DNA from: Hyalomma asiaticum
Lineage: Eukaryota; Arthropoda; Arachnida; Ixodida; Ixodidae
DNA: 64,000 bases
Reading direction: 5' to 3'
Assembly: GCA_013339685.2 (NCBI GenBank)
Contig: JABSTT010001868.1
Location: 1-64,000 of the forward strand
Shown: positions 24,249-34,495 of the stretch, one piece after another
Numbering within the stretch: position 1 is the first letter of the stretch
Layout of the letters: every line of letters starts with the position of its first letter
Translations under genes and position numbers: made by a program
Notes under the pieces: model-generated
Told to the model about the DNA's origin: nothing
Databases searched by the model: none
Seen by the model: the letters and a program-made list of their open reading frames with translations, nothing else

Positions 24249-25732
24249 TCAATACTTTAATGCACCGCCGGAGTTTTCCTTCACGTCTTTCAGCCTTTTC
24301 GGCATAGAAGCGAACAGAGATTTCGCCAAGTCGGGGTCTTGTTTGAGATGATTCCATTCCATCTCAACATGTGTCCACAGGGTGTCTGCGTCCATGTTTG
24401 TCAAATTGGCACGAGCGAGTCTTGCCTTCATTAGACCCCAGACATTCTCGATGATATTGAGGTCGGGGCTTTTAGGGGGCCAGTAGAGCTGTGCGATTCC
24501 AGAGGCATGTAAATTTTCTTGCACTGAGGATGCACTGTGAACGGGGCAGCCATCGTGCTGGAAATAAAAACATCCGTCAGGAAAGGGTCCATTTACGGCT
24601 GAAAGGGAGCAGAACATGGTCGATGATGTCATTGTAGACTTCCGCCGTAAGCCTTCCGGGGATGCGGAAGAGCGGACCCAGACCGGCGTTGGTTATTGCG
24701 CCCCAGACGTTGACCGAGACACGCCCGCTTGCCCCGACACTGCGTATGTTTTCATGCTTGTACCTGCAATAAAATTGGTCAATAGATTTTCTACGGGGAA
24801 CGTTTCCAGGATGGTAACCATGCGAAATCATTTTCGTCGAGCCAGAAGAGAGCATTGTGGACCAGAAAAAACGCGAGTTAATGACTCATGAGTCGAAATT
24901 AATAGTGGGCCGGGCATAAAATGAGAGAGAAAGGTAAGCCACGGTAATGAATGTCAGCAGAGTGGATTGCAAGAGAAGGCAAGCATAGCTGGGCGCGGCA
25001 GGAATTCAGTCGACGGATGAGATTAAGAAGCTTGAGAGGATTATGCGCCCATGGCTTGTTACAGGACCGGGCAAACTGGATAAATTTGGTAGAGACCTTT
25101 GCCTGCATCTGGGCTAGTCCGGGTGATGCTGCTGCGGATCACAATGATTGAGAGTAACATTGCTAAACCCAAGGAACGGGGCTGAACCGCTGTCTATGTG
25201 AAATGATATGCAAGCAATGTAAACCTTACCGGCTGCCACGGACTCTCCAAACACGAAGTCGCTGGTTCCAACAGGAAGTGAATGTCGATTCGTCAGTGAA
25301 GATGACCTTTTGCCAGTCTTCAGCGCTCCAGTGTTCGTGCTGACGCACGAAGTCCAAACGTTTCCTGCGATGTTCGCTGGTCAAAAGTGGCTTTTTCGCC
25401 GCCACGTGGCTTCTGAGACCGGCAGCATTTAGTCTTCTTCGGATAGCCGAAAGACTAAGGTGAAGGCCAAGTTCTTCTTTAATTTTCTTTGCCGTCGTGA
25501 AAGGGTCGTTGACTGCGGCAGCTATTATTAAGGCATCTTCCTCCTCAGTTGTTCTTCTAGGCCTCCGTTGGTGCGGGGCATCTTCCAAGCGGTTTTCTTG
25601 GGAAAATGCCCGTAGGATGCGGTTCACTGTTTTCAGTGGCCGGTTCAGCTTACGCGAAATCTCTCGCTGAGACAAAAGCTTTCCCAAAGAAACAATTTCA
25701 TATCGTTCCTCTAATGTCAGTCGTCGAGGCAT
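24249..25732 (-). pseudogene. Tc1-type DD34E transposase, with an intron-like break and one frameshift
   Basis: Exon 1 (25732-25230, start chosen at MPRRLTLEERYE) holds a paired-type bipartite helix-turn-helix and the first catalytic Asp (FTDES). Exon 2 (24763-24249) gives NVWGAI, then the second Asp (YFQHDGCP), then SPDLNIIENVW with the Glu. Exactly 34 residues separate that Asp and Glu, so it is DD34E. Between the exons, 25229-24764 starts GTAAGG and ends TTGCAG, and joining the ends restores the frame across RGSR/YKHEN. One extra base in an A run near 24595 shifts the frame before the second Asp, so no full protein is made. The enzyme would cut and paste at TA sites. Confidence 0.85.
24899..25155 (+). 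mobile_element. LINE C-terminal fragment lying antisense inside the transposase intron
   Basis: On the plus strand, frames here give WIAREGKHSWARQEF and LLQDRANWINLVETF, matching the layout of the C-terminus of tick RTE-like LINE proteins (WxPREGKRxxGRQ ... AQDRxxWRxxxEAF). It begins with gggccgggcat and ends with gatcacaatgattgag, the place where such elements end in gatgatgat. It is decayed, with at least two frame changes. It sits within 24764-25229. Confidence 0.6.
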
Positions 25733-26167
25733 TTTCTTGCGAAATGAGATTCGGGGTCGCATCAGCATCGCAGCAGTTATACCCTTCAGCGTAAACCCTT
25801 TACGAAATTTCATTGGTTGTCGAAATCAGTGAAATGACGCAATGCCTATTTTTTGTAAAACATCGCACATCAAATAAATGAAGCGAAGCCAAGGATCGCC
25901 TTTAGTAGAACTTTCCCACCAACGTTGTTATCATCCTGAAAGATAAGAGCCCACCAAGTTATGATTGATCGCAACAACTGGGAAGGTAAAAATAGAGAGA
26001 AAGAGCGGTGAGTTCGTCGTGGGAGTGATTGTCGCAGCATGGAACAGCTAACGAAGGAGAGAAGAGCGTGAAATCTTGATTTTTATATTTCCTAAACGTG
26101 CCGCTAGGGCCCTGGTACGCTTGGCCGGTCGACGCTCGCGCGATCACCTTCATATCGCGCCCGACTG

Positions 26168-27259
26168 TACAATTTTGGAAGTAGCTGTACGTGCGTGCGT
26201 GCAGTGTGCACCGCTCACCAACAAACTCATTCGTGCGAATGCACGAGTGTGCGAACACGCGTACATGCTCGCGTGTCAATCACAATACGCATCTGACAGT
26301 CAAGTGGTTGGCGCCTGTCACAGTGCGACAAAAAAGTAACATGCACTCGCGTTCAGCCTTCGGCGCTGTCGCTGTTTTGCTCGTGAGTCAGGGTGGACCG
26401 CTGACGGGCTGGCTGGTGCGCCCGTCGCCGTCACCGACGCCGATGCTAATAAATACATTACTTCGGCGTCGAAGCGGTAACATGATCACTGCTATGAAAT
26501 AACAGCTGGAAAAAAGGAAGAAATAAAAAACAACGCTCCACAGGACTGGAGACACTGCTGCTTTGAACCACCACTACGCGCTCCGAACCACTACGCCACT
26601 TCAGCCGTTTCGAAAACCCAAATTTATTTCTTCAGACGTTGAAGTATGATAAAACGCAGCGCTAATACTCCACGCATACACGCATGCGAATGGACATACC
26701 AGCGCGCACTCGCGCTGTCGCGCACACAGTACATAAATAGGCACTGGCATGAGTGCCTGCATGACGGGCGCGACAGGGCAGGCGGCCCCCAACGCTCATA
26801 GCTTAATTTCCAAAAAAAAAAAAGAGATCTGTAATCGGTAAACTTCGTTGTCGTGATTACCCGACAAGACATCAGTTGCGAGACGCTCAGTGCAATTGGC
26901 AGAAGGCAGAACTGCATGCACATATCTATTTTTCTGTATAAATGGAAATGCACATCGTTTCTTCTCGGAGCACACAGCTGTCTCTCACTCCAGCGAGGTT
27001 TATTTACGTCGTTATGGTGTCAAGCGGGCACTCATATCTAGTAAATATACATACGGTGCGGTGTACACACGAACGGCACGACAAGCCAACATCGCGAACA
27101 GTCAGACTAAATGCTGTCGTTCGTCCCTTTAACAAACGTCACCCGAATCGTGGCGTAAACATTTAGTCCTCAAGTTTGCACACGGCACGCATTTCCCCAT
27201 GGTTGCTCCCTTGCGGAATAACTTTTAGTCAAAGTGGCCTATCGGTCCCCGTTAGTCCA
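26168..27259. other. Non-coding; shares a core with the 34.2 kb element
   Basis: Positions 26345-26460 (gccttcggcgctgtcgctgt, gttttgctcgt, cgacgcc) resemble 34188-34300, so a degenerate copy of that repeat lies here. The remainder contains only short frames. Confidence 0.45.
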
Positions 27260-28180
27260 GTTTTGGGTAAATCTGCCTTAGAGTGTACCGTAACCAAATT
27301 GACATCTGTTACCAATGCGGCCGCCTCGGCCACCGCATGGACGTTTGCCCAAATCCCGCCAGTCGTACCTGCCGGGGATGCGGCCTTCGCAACCCCGACC
27401 ACGGACACCAGTGCTCTCCGCAGTGTAGCCTGTGCGGCGGAGCCCACATGACTGCTGACAAAGCCTGCAAAGCACGGTACAAGACTCCTTACGTGATTCG
27501 CACACGAGGATGGGAGCGTCAACAGGCAAGTAACCAGACGACGCAGCAAGACTATCCGCCCCTTCAGCCGACCACAGCAGGAGAAGGCGCAGCCGTGGCC
27601 CGACACCATCCAGATCGACACCAGCTCCCGGAGCTGGGCGCACACTATCTGGGGCACCGCGCGAGAGGGGGCCGGTAAAGCACCCGAAGTCCCAGAGCAA
27701 AATCAAACGGCAGATAATGGAATCATAGAGGCGCTAAGGAAAAAGAATTCGGCAATGCGTGAACTCCTCCAAAAGCTAATGCACGAGGTGCACGAACTCA
27801 GGCGCGAACGCGCCGCGGCGGAACAAACAGCCCGAGCAACCCAAGGCGCAAGCTAGCGTTCCTGACGCGGACGCACCGGCCCCGAAGAAACGGGCGCTCC
27901 TACAGCGAACGTGTGAGGGAGGTTCCGAGAGCCAGGTAGGAGCGGAAATTAAAAACATAACGAAAATGCTAAGCGCCATGCAAAGAGCGATTGAGACTCT
28001 ACACGCCACAGTCCTCGGGCTTGCAAACAGGACCGCTAACCTCGAGGAAAATATGCAGATGACAATGAACCACCCAGTATTCACGATGCACGGACGCGTG
28101 CCGGCGAGCAGCGACGCGGGACCAAGCAACCATCAAGGGCAGCCGGTTGACTCTCATTCGCCTCAAAATGGCCAAGGATA
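27260..28180 (+). pseudogene. I-like LINE, ORF1 (zinc-knuckle, gag-like protein), broken
   Basis: Frame 27283-27678 gives three consecutive zinc knuckles: CYQCGRLGHRMDVC, CRGCGLRNPDHGHQC and CSLCGGAHMTADKAC. These are nucleic-acid-binding motifs of LINE ORF1 proteins. After a frame change the sequence is Glu/Arg/Ala rich and coiled-coil-like (RELLQKLMHEVHELRRERAA). A second such stretch (MLSAMQRAIETLH) lies at 27966-28080. The N-terminal part is missing or unrecognisable and stops interrupt the 3' half. It lies directly upstream of ORF2 on the same strand. Confidence 0.75.
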
Positions 28181-28199
28181 ATCAAGGAATAGTAATATG

Positions 28200-30160
28200 G
28201 CAGTGACTGCCGCGGCTTCGCGGGCATGAAGGCGGTTCTACAGCAAGACATCAGGCACGCGACGTGTAAACCGGACGTCATATTAGTGCAGAAAACACTC
28301 ACGAACGCGGCTACATTAACAGGCTACAAAACGCACAACACCAAAATCGAGGAAAGGGGTCTATGCACGCTCGTTAGGAAGCGTCTCACATTCATTGACC
28401 ACGAAATAAGCCGCGTCCAGATGGAACACGCTCTCATCGAACTGATACCAAGTAAGCGTAGGAAACAAAGCATATTCCTACTCGACGTATATAGTAGCCC
28501 GTCGAAACGCCGCCAAGGATTCCGGGAGTTGTTTCATAAGACGCTTAAGATTGCCGGGTCCCGGTCGCTGATTGCAGGGGGCGATTTCAACGCGGCAGAC
28601 ACGGCGTGGGGTTACGGATACAGCACGGCAAAGGGACGACAACTCGGCCAAGACGCGCAGGAATTAGATTTCACCTTAATTACGGATCCGGCACAGCCGA
28701 TGCGCATCGGCAACTCCACCACCCGAGACACGACCCCGGACATGACGTTTGTCAGAAATGCCTGCCCGGCGGACACCACGTGGAAAAACACCTCAGCCGA
28801 CCTGGAGAGCGACCACATGATCGTCGAAGTCTGCGTTTCGACGCCAGACAGGGCGCAGGGCAGTAAGCGCAAATTTGAATGGACCGACTGGGAAGATTTC
28901 AGAAAGAAACGTGGCCAACAACAGTCATCAGAAGATACTATCACGGACATCGAAGTGTGGACCCGCTCGCTGGTTGCGGACGTCAAAGCGTCTACCAAGA
29001 CCATAGAAACAAACGTCGAAACAGACAAAATGGACAGCCGCCTGGCGCACCTTATCGAGGCGAAGAACTAGATCCTGGCCAGATGGAAGGGACAGAGACT
29101 CAACAGGAGACTCAGAAAGAAAATTGCAGAGATCAACAAGAACATCAAAGAACACTGCCGCACGCTCAATTGCCAGCAATGGGACGAGTTACGCAATGCG
29201 GTAGACGGGCAACTACACAATGGAAAAGCGTGGAACCTGTTGGAGAATCTGCTAGACGAAACGAAGGCCAAATCGCACCAGAGGGACTGCCTCGCTCGTC
29301 TGTTACACAAGGAGCTCGAGAAGAACGGTGAGGATGCCGTGACCGCCCGGTTACGAGCAAAGTACATGGCGCCCACTTCTGCCGTGCAACACGGTCCCGT
29401 ATGAAGTGGACCCGAACGAAGCATTGGATCAGGACTTTAACGTAGAAGAGATCAGGGCGGCACTGCACAACATCAACAGCAAATTGGCGCCGGGCCCCGA
29501 CGGGGTGTCGAATCGCGCCCTGACCAATCCTGACCAATCCGTGAAACAGTTCACGGAATACATCAACGACTGCTGGCAGCGCGGCGGCCTCCCGCAACAG
29601 CGGAAAACTGCGAGAACGATCCTCATCCCAAAACCTGGAAAAGCGCCGAGCCTCGACAACCTTCGACCCATATCGCTAACGTCGTGTGTCGGCAAGACCA
29701 TGGAGCACGCACTGCTTAACCGCTGGCAAGCTTACTTAGAGCAGGCAAGGGCATACCCACCGTCCATCATAGGGCTCCGCCCACAACTCTCCACGCAAGA
29801 CGCGATGATACAGTTGAAACACCAGGTGCTAGACGGCAAGACGAGAGGTAGGAAAGCTGTTCTCGGCCTCGACCGCGAGAGCGCGTTCGATAGAATCGCG
29901 CACTCAGGGATCTTACACCAGATATCGCGGGGAAATCTCGGTTTACGCACGTACAACTATGTGAAAGATTTTTCGACGGACAGACGAGCCATTTTAATGG
30001 CAGGGGACCTCTAGCTAGAAGATCAGACTCTGGGAAGCACCGGAACGCCGTAGGGCTCAGTCATCTCGCCCACGCTGTTCAACCTCGTCATGATCGGGCT
30101 TGCAGAAAAACTACAAGAACTCGAAGACGTCCGCCACACCATCTACGCCGACGACATTAC
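28200..30160 (+). pseudogene. I-like LINE, ORF2 first part (endonuclease and RT)
   Basis: It opens with CRGFAGMKAVLQQD at about 28195-28240. The APE-type endonuclease follows, with GGDFNAADTAWG (about 28580) and SDHMIVEV (about 28810). The RT (29406-30160) has LAPGPDGVSN, LIPKPGK...LRPISL, GLDRESAFDRI and finally YADDIT, where it is cut by the Gypsy insertion at 30161. Stops at 29069-29071, 30012-30014 and about 30051, and a frameshift near 29395, show it is dead. The enzyme would nick target DNA and prime reverse transcription there. ORF2 resumes at 32282. Confidence 0.9.
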
Positions 30161-30229
30161 TGTAGCGAAGAAGCTCTCAACTAGCGAAGAAGCTACTCAA
30201 CTTCCACCGCCGTTTCCTTCCCAATCGCC

Positions 30230-31903
30230 CGCATTATCATACCGCTCACCGACCTCCTCAAACCCGCGAAAGCTCCGACCTAACCGCTGACTTGGACGCC
30301 TGACGCCGAAGCGTCCTTCCAAGCTGCCAAAAATGCATTGGCCGACGCAACCCTGCTGGTGCATCCTCTGCACGTTGCACCAATGCGCCTTATCACCGAT
30401 GCATCGGGTACGGCTGTCCGCGCGGTGTTACAGCAGTTCCAGCGCAACTCCTGGTATCCACTCGGTTTTTTCTCGCAGAAATTGAAACGAGCAGAAACGC
30501 GCTACAGTACGTTTGGTCTTGAGCTGCTGGCGGTATACTTAGGCATTCGACATTTTCGACACCTGCTGGAAGGCTCAAGCTTTCACGTCCTCACGGACCA
30601 CAAGCCTTTGACATTCGCTTTTCGCGGTAACCACAACACTTATACCACTCGGGAGATACGGCACCTCAACTTTATCTCCGAATTCACTGTGGACGTTCGG
30701 TACATGGAAGGCCCCGTTAACGCGGCCGCAGACGCCCTCTCCCGTATCGACGTAATAGCAACGCCCACGCTTGACTTCGAAGAAATCGCCGCCGAACAAC
30801 TGACCGACGTCGAACTTCGGGACATCCGTTCATCCACCACGTCGCTGGCGCTTTCCGACGTTCCCCTACCTTTTTCTTCGGGCACCATCGCCTGCGACGT
30901 GTCCCACGGTCGAAAACGTCCGTTTGTTCCCCTCCGACTCCGCCGTCAAGTATTCGACAGGCTTCACGGCGCAAGTCATCCCGGAGTTCGCGCTACACAG
31001 CGTCTTATTACGACCCGCTTTGTGTGGCCGTGTGTGAACTCTGACGTGCGCCGCTGGGCGCGTGAATGCCTTCATTGTCAACGCTCCAAAACAACACGGC
31101 ACACGAAATCGCCAGCTCAGTCCTTTCGTTCACCTGACGCTCGGTTTGATCACGTTCACATCGATATCGTCGGCCCACTCCCACCATCCCGAGGTGCCCG
31201 CTACATCCTCACTTGTGTGGACCGTTATACCCGCTGGCCCGAGGCGTTTCCTCTCACCGACATCACGGCGCTTACCGTGGCTTCCACGTTTGTCAGGGGC
31301 TAGATCTCCTGTTTCGGATGCCCCAGCGTTGTTACCACCGATCGCGGCCGTCAATTTGAATGCGACCTCTTCCGCGAACTCACGCGCCTCCTTGGTGTCC
31401 GACATGTCCATACTACCGCATACCACCCATCGGCCAATGGCATGGTTGAACGCCTTCATCGTCAACTCAAAGCCGCACTGATGGCTCGCCAAGCTCGCGA
31501 TTCTTGGGCTCACGATCTTCCTCTCGTCCTGCTTGGCGTACGCTCATCTTTCAAGGAAGATCTCGGCTGCACAACTGCGGAGTTGGTCTATGGCACAACG
31601 TTGCATATGCCGGGTGAATTTTTCGCGCCAGCTACTGTTTCCACGCCTGATCCCGACAGTTACGTTCAGCAGCTTCGCTTCCTATTTTCACGTCTGCGCC
31701 CTTGCCCTAGTCGGGATGCATCGTCGACCGGCGTGTTTGTCAGCAAGGACTTGACTACAGCCACCCACGTCTTCATCCGGCGTGAAGGGATCCGATCATC
31801 CCTCACGCCCCCCTATGACGGTCCTTTCAAGGTGCTTAGTCGAACAGACAAAACCGTCACCATCGACCTCAACGGACGTCAAGAGGTTGTGACCATAGAC
31901 TGA
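30230..31903 (+). pseudogene. Gypsy pol remnant: RT end, RNase H, integrase
   Basis: Domain order: the RT connection (PLTDLLKPAKAPT, then a stop), RNase H (ITDASGTAVRAVLQQ ... LTDHKPLTF ... AADALSRI, about 30390-30750), the H2C2 zinc domain of integrase (HPGVRATQR ... CLHCQRSK, about 30970-31090), then the DDE core. The three acidic residues are in HIDIVGP, TTDRGRQF and NGMVERLHR. A single TAG at 31301-31303 replaces a Trp codon position in the core; otherwise the frame stays open to the stop at 31901-31903. It would cleave RNA and integrate cDNA. With gag and RT missing it cannot act alone. Confidence 0.88.
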
Positions 31904-32034
31904 GCCAAACCCGCCTATATGGAAACGTCGCTAACATATTTACACGACCACGCCAAGCCGAAGGCCGTTTCTTGGGCGCCCGTGCATCGAGCGCACCCCA
32001 ATCGCACCGCTTCTCCTAAAAGGGGGGGGGGGGA

Positions 32035-32281
32035 GCCCTATAGCGGCCAGCTTCATTGCCATCGCTTGCCACCATCGCGGGCAGCGCCGCGTCTCCCGCG
32101 TGGCTCGAGGTAGCGAGCTACGAAGAAAAACGAAGAGGACGAGCTCACGCTCACGGCCGGACTCGACGCTGCAGCACGCCGCTCCGTTCAGCCGTGGACC
32201 TTGTTCGCTGCAGCTAAATAAAGTAGCGACGACGGCGCGGCCTACGTCGGCCGCCGTTACGGCTATCGCTTCTTCGCTACA
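32035..32281 (+). repeat. 3' LTR of the nested Gypsy element
   Basis: It lies immediately after the polypurine tract, starts at about 32040 with tatagcggcc (a probable TG to TA change), contains a polyadenylation signal aataaa at about 32217, and ends in CTTCGCTACA at 32281. The 5' LTR is reduced to a stub, so the two LTRs cannot be compared to date the insertion. Confidence 0.7.
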
Positions 32282-33720
32282 TTACCATCTGGGTGCATGA
32301 AGGCAGTGATGGTCATATTGAGACGGTGCTGCAGTTAGGAATCGACACCATAGAGGAACACCTAATGGGTACGGGGCTACCGTGCTCGCCGACAAAGTCT
32401 GAACTCCTACTCAACCGCCCCACGCAAAGGGGTAGATCCCCCGGGTGTAGTGGAACGACCAGGCGAGAATACGAAGAAATCAGACTGCGCACGAGCAACG
32501 GAGCAACCATCCTGATAGTCCGGAGAATTAGGGTTCTCGGCATGATAATTGAAGCCAACGGCACCAACGGAGAAACGATTGCTAAACTGAAGCACAAGAC
32601 AAACAAAGCCGTAAGGCTCCTCAAGAGGGCTACTAGCAAAAGAAGTTGCTTGAGAGAAGAGAACCTCACACGACTCATGCACTCTTTCGTAATGTGTCAC
32701 ATTGCGTATGTCGCGGCGTTCCACAACTGGTACAGGGGAGAAGAGTCCAAAAGCAACGTCCTCATCCGCAAGGTGTACAAAATAGCAATGGGTCTACCCG
32801 AGTCAACCAGCACGCACCGCTTGCTCGAACTCGGGCTTCACAACACTGAGCCAAATTGCCGAGGCACAACGCACTTCACAACTAGAAAGACTATCAGCCA
32901 CTAGTACGGGACGCCAGATAATGGACAATCTTGACATTAGCTACCATACACAACAGGGCCAAAAATTCGCAGTTCCTGACGAGATCCGAGAAAAGCTAAG
33001 AGTTGAACCGATCCCACGGAACGTACACCCAAAACACAACTGGGGCAGAAGAGAGGCCAGAGCTCGAGCTCTCCTCCACACACACGGAGACGAACCAGGA
33101 CCCGGTTCGTTGACGCCGCGGAATACACAGAGCGCTCGCGATTCGCGGTCGCGGTCGTCGATTGAAGCGGTGAAACGAGAATATCGGCAAGTATATTGTT
33201 GCGAGCACGCAGAAGAAGCAGAGGAAGTGGCGGTGGAAATCGCCCTCACGGATCGGACGTGCGCGATGGTTCTCTGCGACTCGAGACAAGCGTTGACAAA
33301 CTTCTCCAAAGGATGGATCTCCCAACGAGCGCTCCGAATGCCCAGAAATGGCCAAGCCTTGCGAGCGACAGACTTTCAAACCGGAATCCAGTGGTTCCCT
33401 GCACATATGGGAGAGGTATCGGAAACACATAGGAACCGAAACGAGACGGCACACGCCATGGCGCGCGAACTCGCAAACCGCGCCGTCGATCGTCGTGCGT
33501 GGGAGAGCAACAAAGAGCGTTGACGAGCTACAATGAAATCAACAAAGCTCTCTACCTGGCCCACCGGACCTTCCCACCGCCCAACGAGAAGTTGAATAGG
33601 GCACACGCGACGGCCCTCAGGCGTGCACAAACGTGCACTCACCGTAACCCGGCACAATATCACCGATTCTCAATGGGCCAAACGTATTTGGAGTGAAATA
33701 GCAGACACGACTTCGCAGTT
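32282..33720 (+). pseudogene. I-like LINE, ORF2 second part (RT thumb and RNase H)
   Basis: It continues the RT directly after the nested Gypsy element: WVHEGSDGHIETVLQLG, then KSELLL and VLGMIIEANG (about 32290-32570), then a 200-codon frame (32293-32904) with the thumb. Further on are RFVDAAEY (about 33104), EEAEEVAVEIALTD and VLCDSRQALTNF, and IQWFPAHMGE with NETAHAMAREL (to about 33480): an RNase H domain, typical of the I group. The tail contains ALRRAQTCTHRNPAQYHR. At least three frame changes and several stops are present. The 3' border at about 33720 is approximate and no tail repeat was found. Confidence 0.85.
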
Positions 33721-33974
33721 ATTGTTTATTGCCAACAGTTTAGACCGCGGGTCCGGTTTTTTTCAAGGCATATTTAATCACTGCACAGCTCTCCTCGCAC
33801 CGTCTAACGTTGTTTTGTGTGCCGCGAAGTGCAGTGGAGCCATGCCGGCGCGAAAAGTTCGGGCGCGGTCCATGTCTTGGAGGGAGGGGGGTTCGGCAGA
33901 AAATGCCGACGGCTGTAGCCGCCTACCCACGCCCCCTCAATTTTCGTCTTGGAAGAGCCAATACACGCCATGCA

Positions 33975-34495
33975 GCCGTCAACGGGTCGCGTATTTGTGA
34001 TTCCCCGAGTAGTCGCATCCGCGAGGTGGAAAACGCGGAGCGCGAGGAAAGCGCGTGAGGGAAGCAGGCCGGTGGACGGCTGTTCCACCGCTCGCTTGCA
34101 CCCGTTTTTGGTGGTAGTTCGCACGGCTGGGGTGGCCAGGGTTTGCCCGTGTCACTGGGGGGCCCGTTAACATAGGTTGCCGATTCGCGGTGCGCCTTCG
34201 GCGCTCTCACTGTTTTGCTCGTATCACCACTGCCAGAGCCAGGAGCGTCAGCGACGGGCGCTGGCGCGCCCGCCGCTGACACCAACGCGATTCTGTAGTA
34301 CGAGCCTGCCGTGCGGGACGCGGGGGAAAACCACGGACGCGATTGCGGGCGCGGGTGCAACAAGGCAGTGGAACAGCCGCCCGCCACTCCGGCCGGTCCC
34401 TTTCTCTCCTCGCGCCTCTTCGTTTTCTGTCTCGCTTGCGCGACTCCTCCAACTCGCGGAAATAAAAACACGCCAACGGCCAACGGTAACCTTCG
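33975..34495. mobile_element. Long-inverted-repeat (foldback) element
   Basis: The left arm (about 33975-34140) and the right arm (about 34310-34490) are imperfect inverted copies. For example, gacggctgttccaccgct...ttgcaccc at 34076 pairs with the rc of gggtgcaacaaggcagtgg...aacagccg at 34349. The spacer (34185-34300) is also found, degenerate, at 26345-26460, so this is a family with several copies. No transposase is seen. The exact ends and target duplication are not resolved. Confidence 0.55.

Larger units (their letters stand above)
23587..26167 (-). mobile_element. Complete Tc1-type transposon with TIRs and TA target duplication
   Basis: The left end 23587-23627 (CAGTCGGGCGC...) and the right end 26127-26167 are inverted repeats of about 41 bp with two or three differences. 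Flanking TA dinucleotides lie at 23585-23586 and 26168-26169, the hallmark of Tc1/mariner insertion. Weaker inverted similarity continues for about 100 bp more inside each end (gctgttcc, cactccc), so the TIRs may be of the long type. The only coding region is a minus-strand transposase. The element is 2581 bp, long for a Tc1 because of a 466 bp intron-like segment. Confidence 0.9.
30161..32281 (+). mobile_element. Gypsy-type LTR retrotransposon, internally deleted, nested in the LINE
   Basis: The element starts TGTAGCGAAGAAGC and ends GCTTCTTCGCTACA, a perfect 14 bp terminal inverted pair with canonical TG...CA. It is flanked by a 4 bp direct repeat ttac (30157-30160 and 32282-32285). Removing it restores the LINE RT reading YADDIT-W. 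The 5' LTR is only a stub: within about 40 bp the sequence jumps to the RT C-terminus (NFHRRFLPN at about 30198), so gag, protease and most RT are deleted. A polypurine tract (aaaagggggggggggg, about 32018-32034) precedes a roughly 240 bp 3' LTR. Confidence 0.9.

Noticed and set aside
30338..31903. Endogenous retrovirus
   Set aside because: No envelope gene is seen; domain order and size fit a deleted Gypsy-type LTR retrotransposon.
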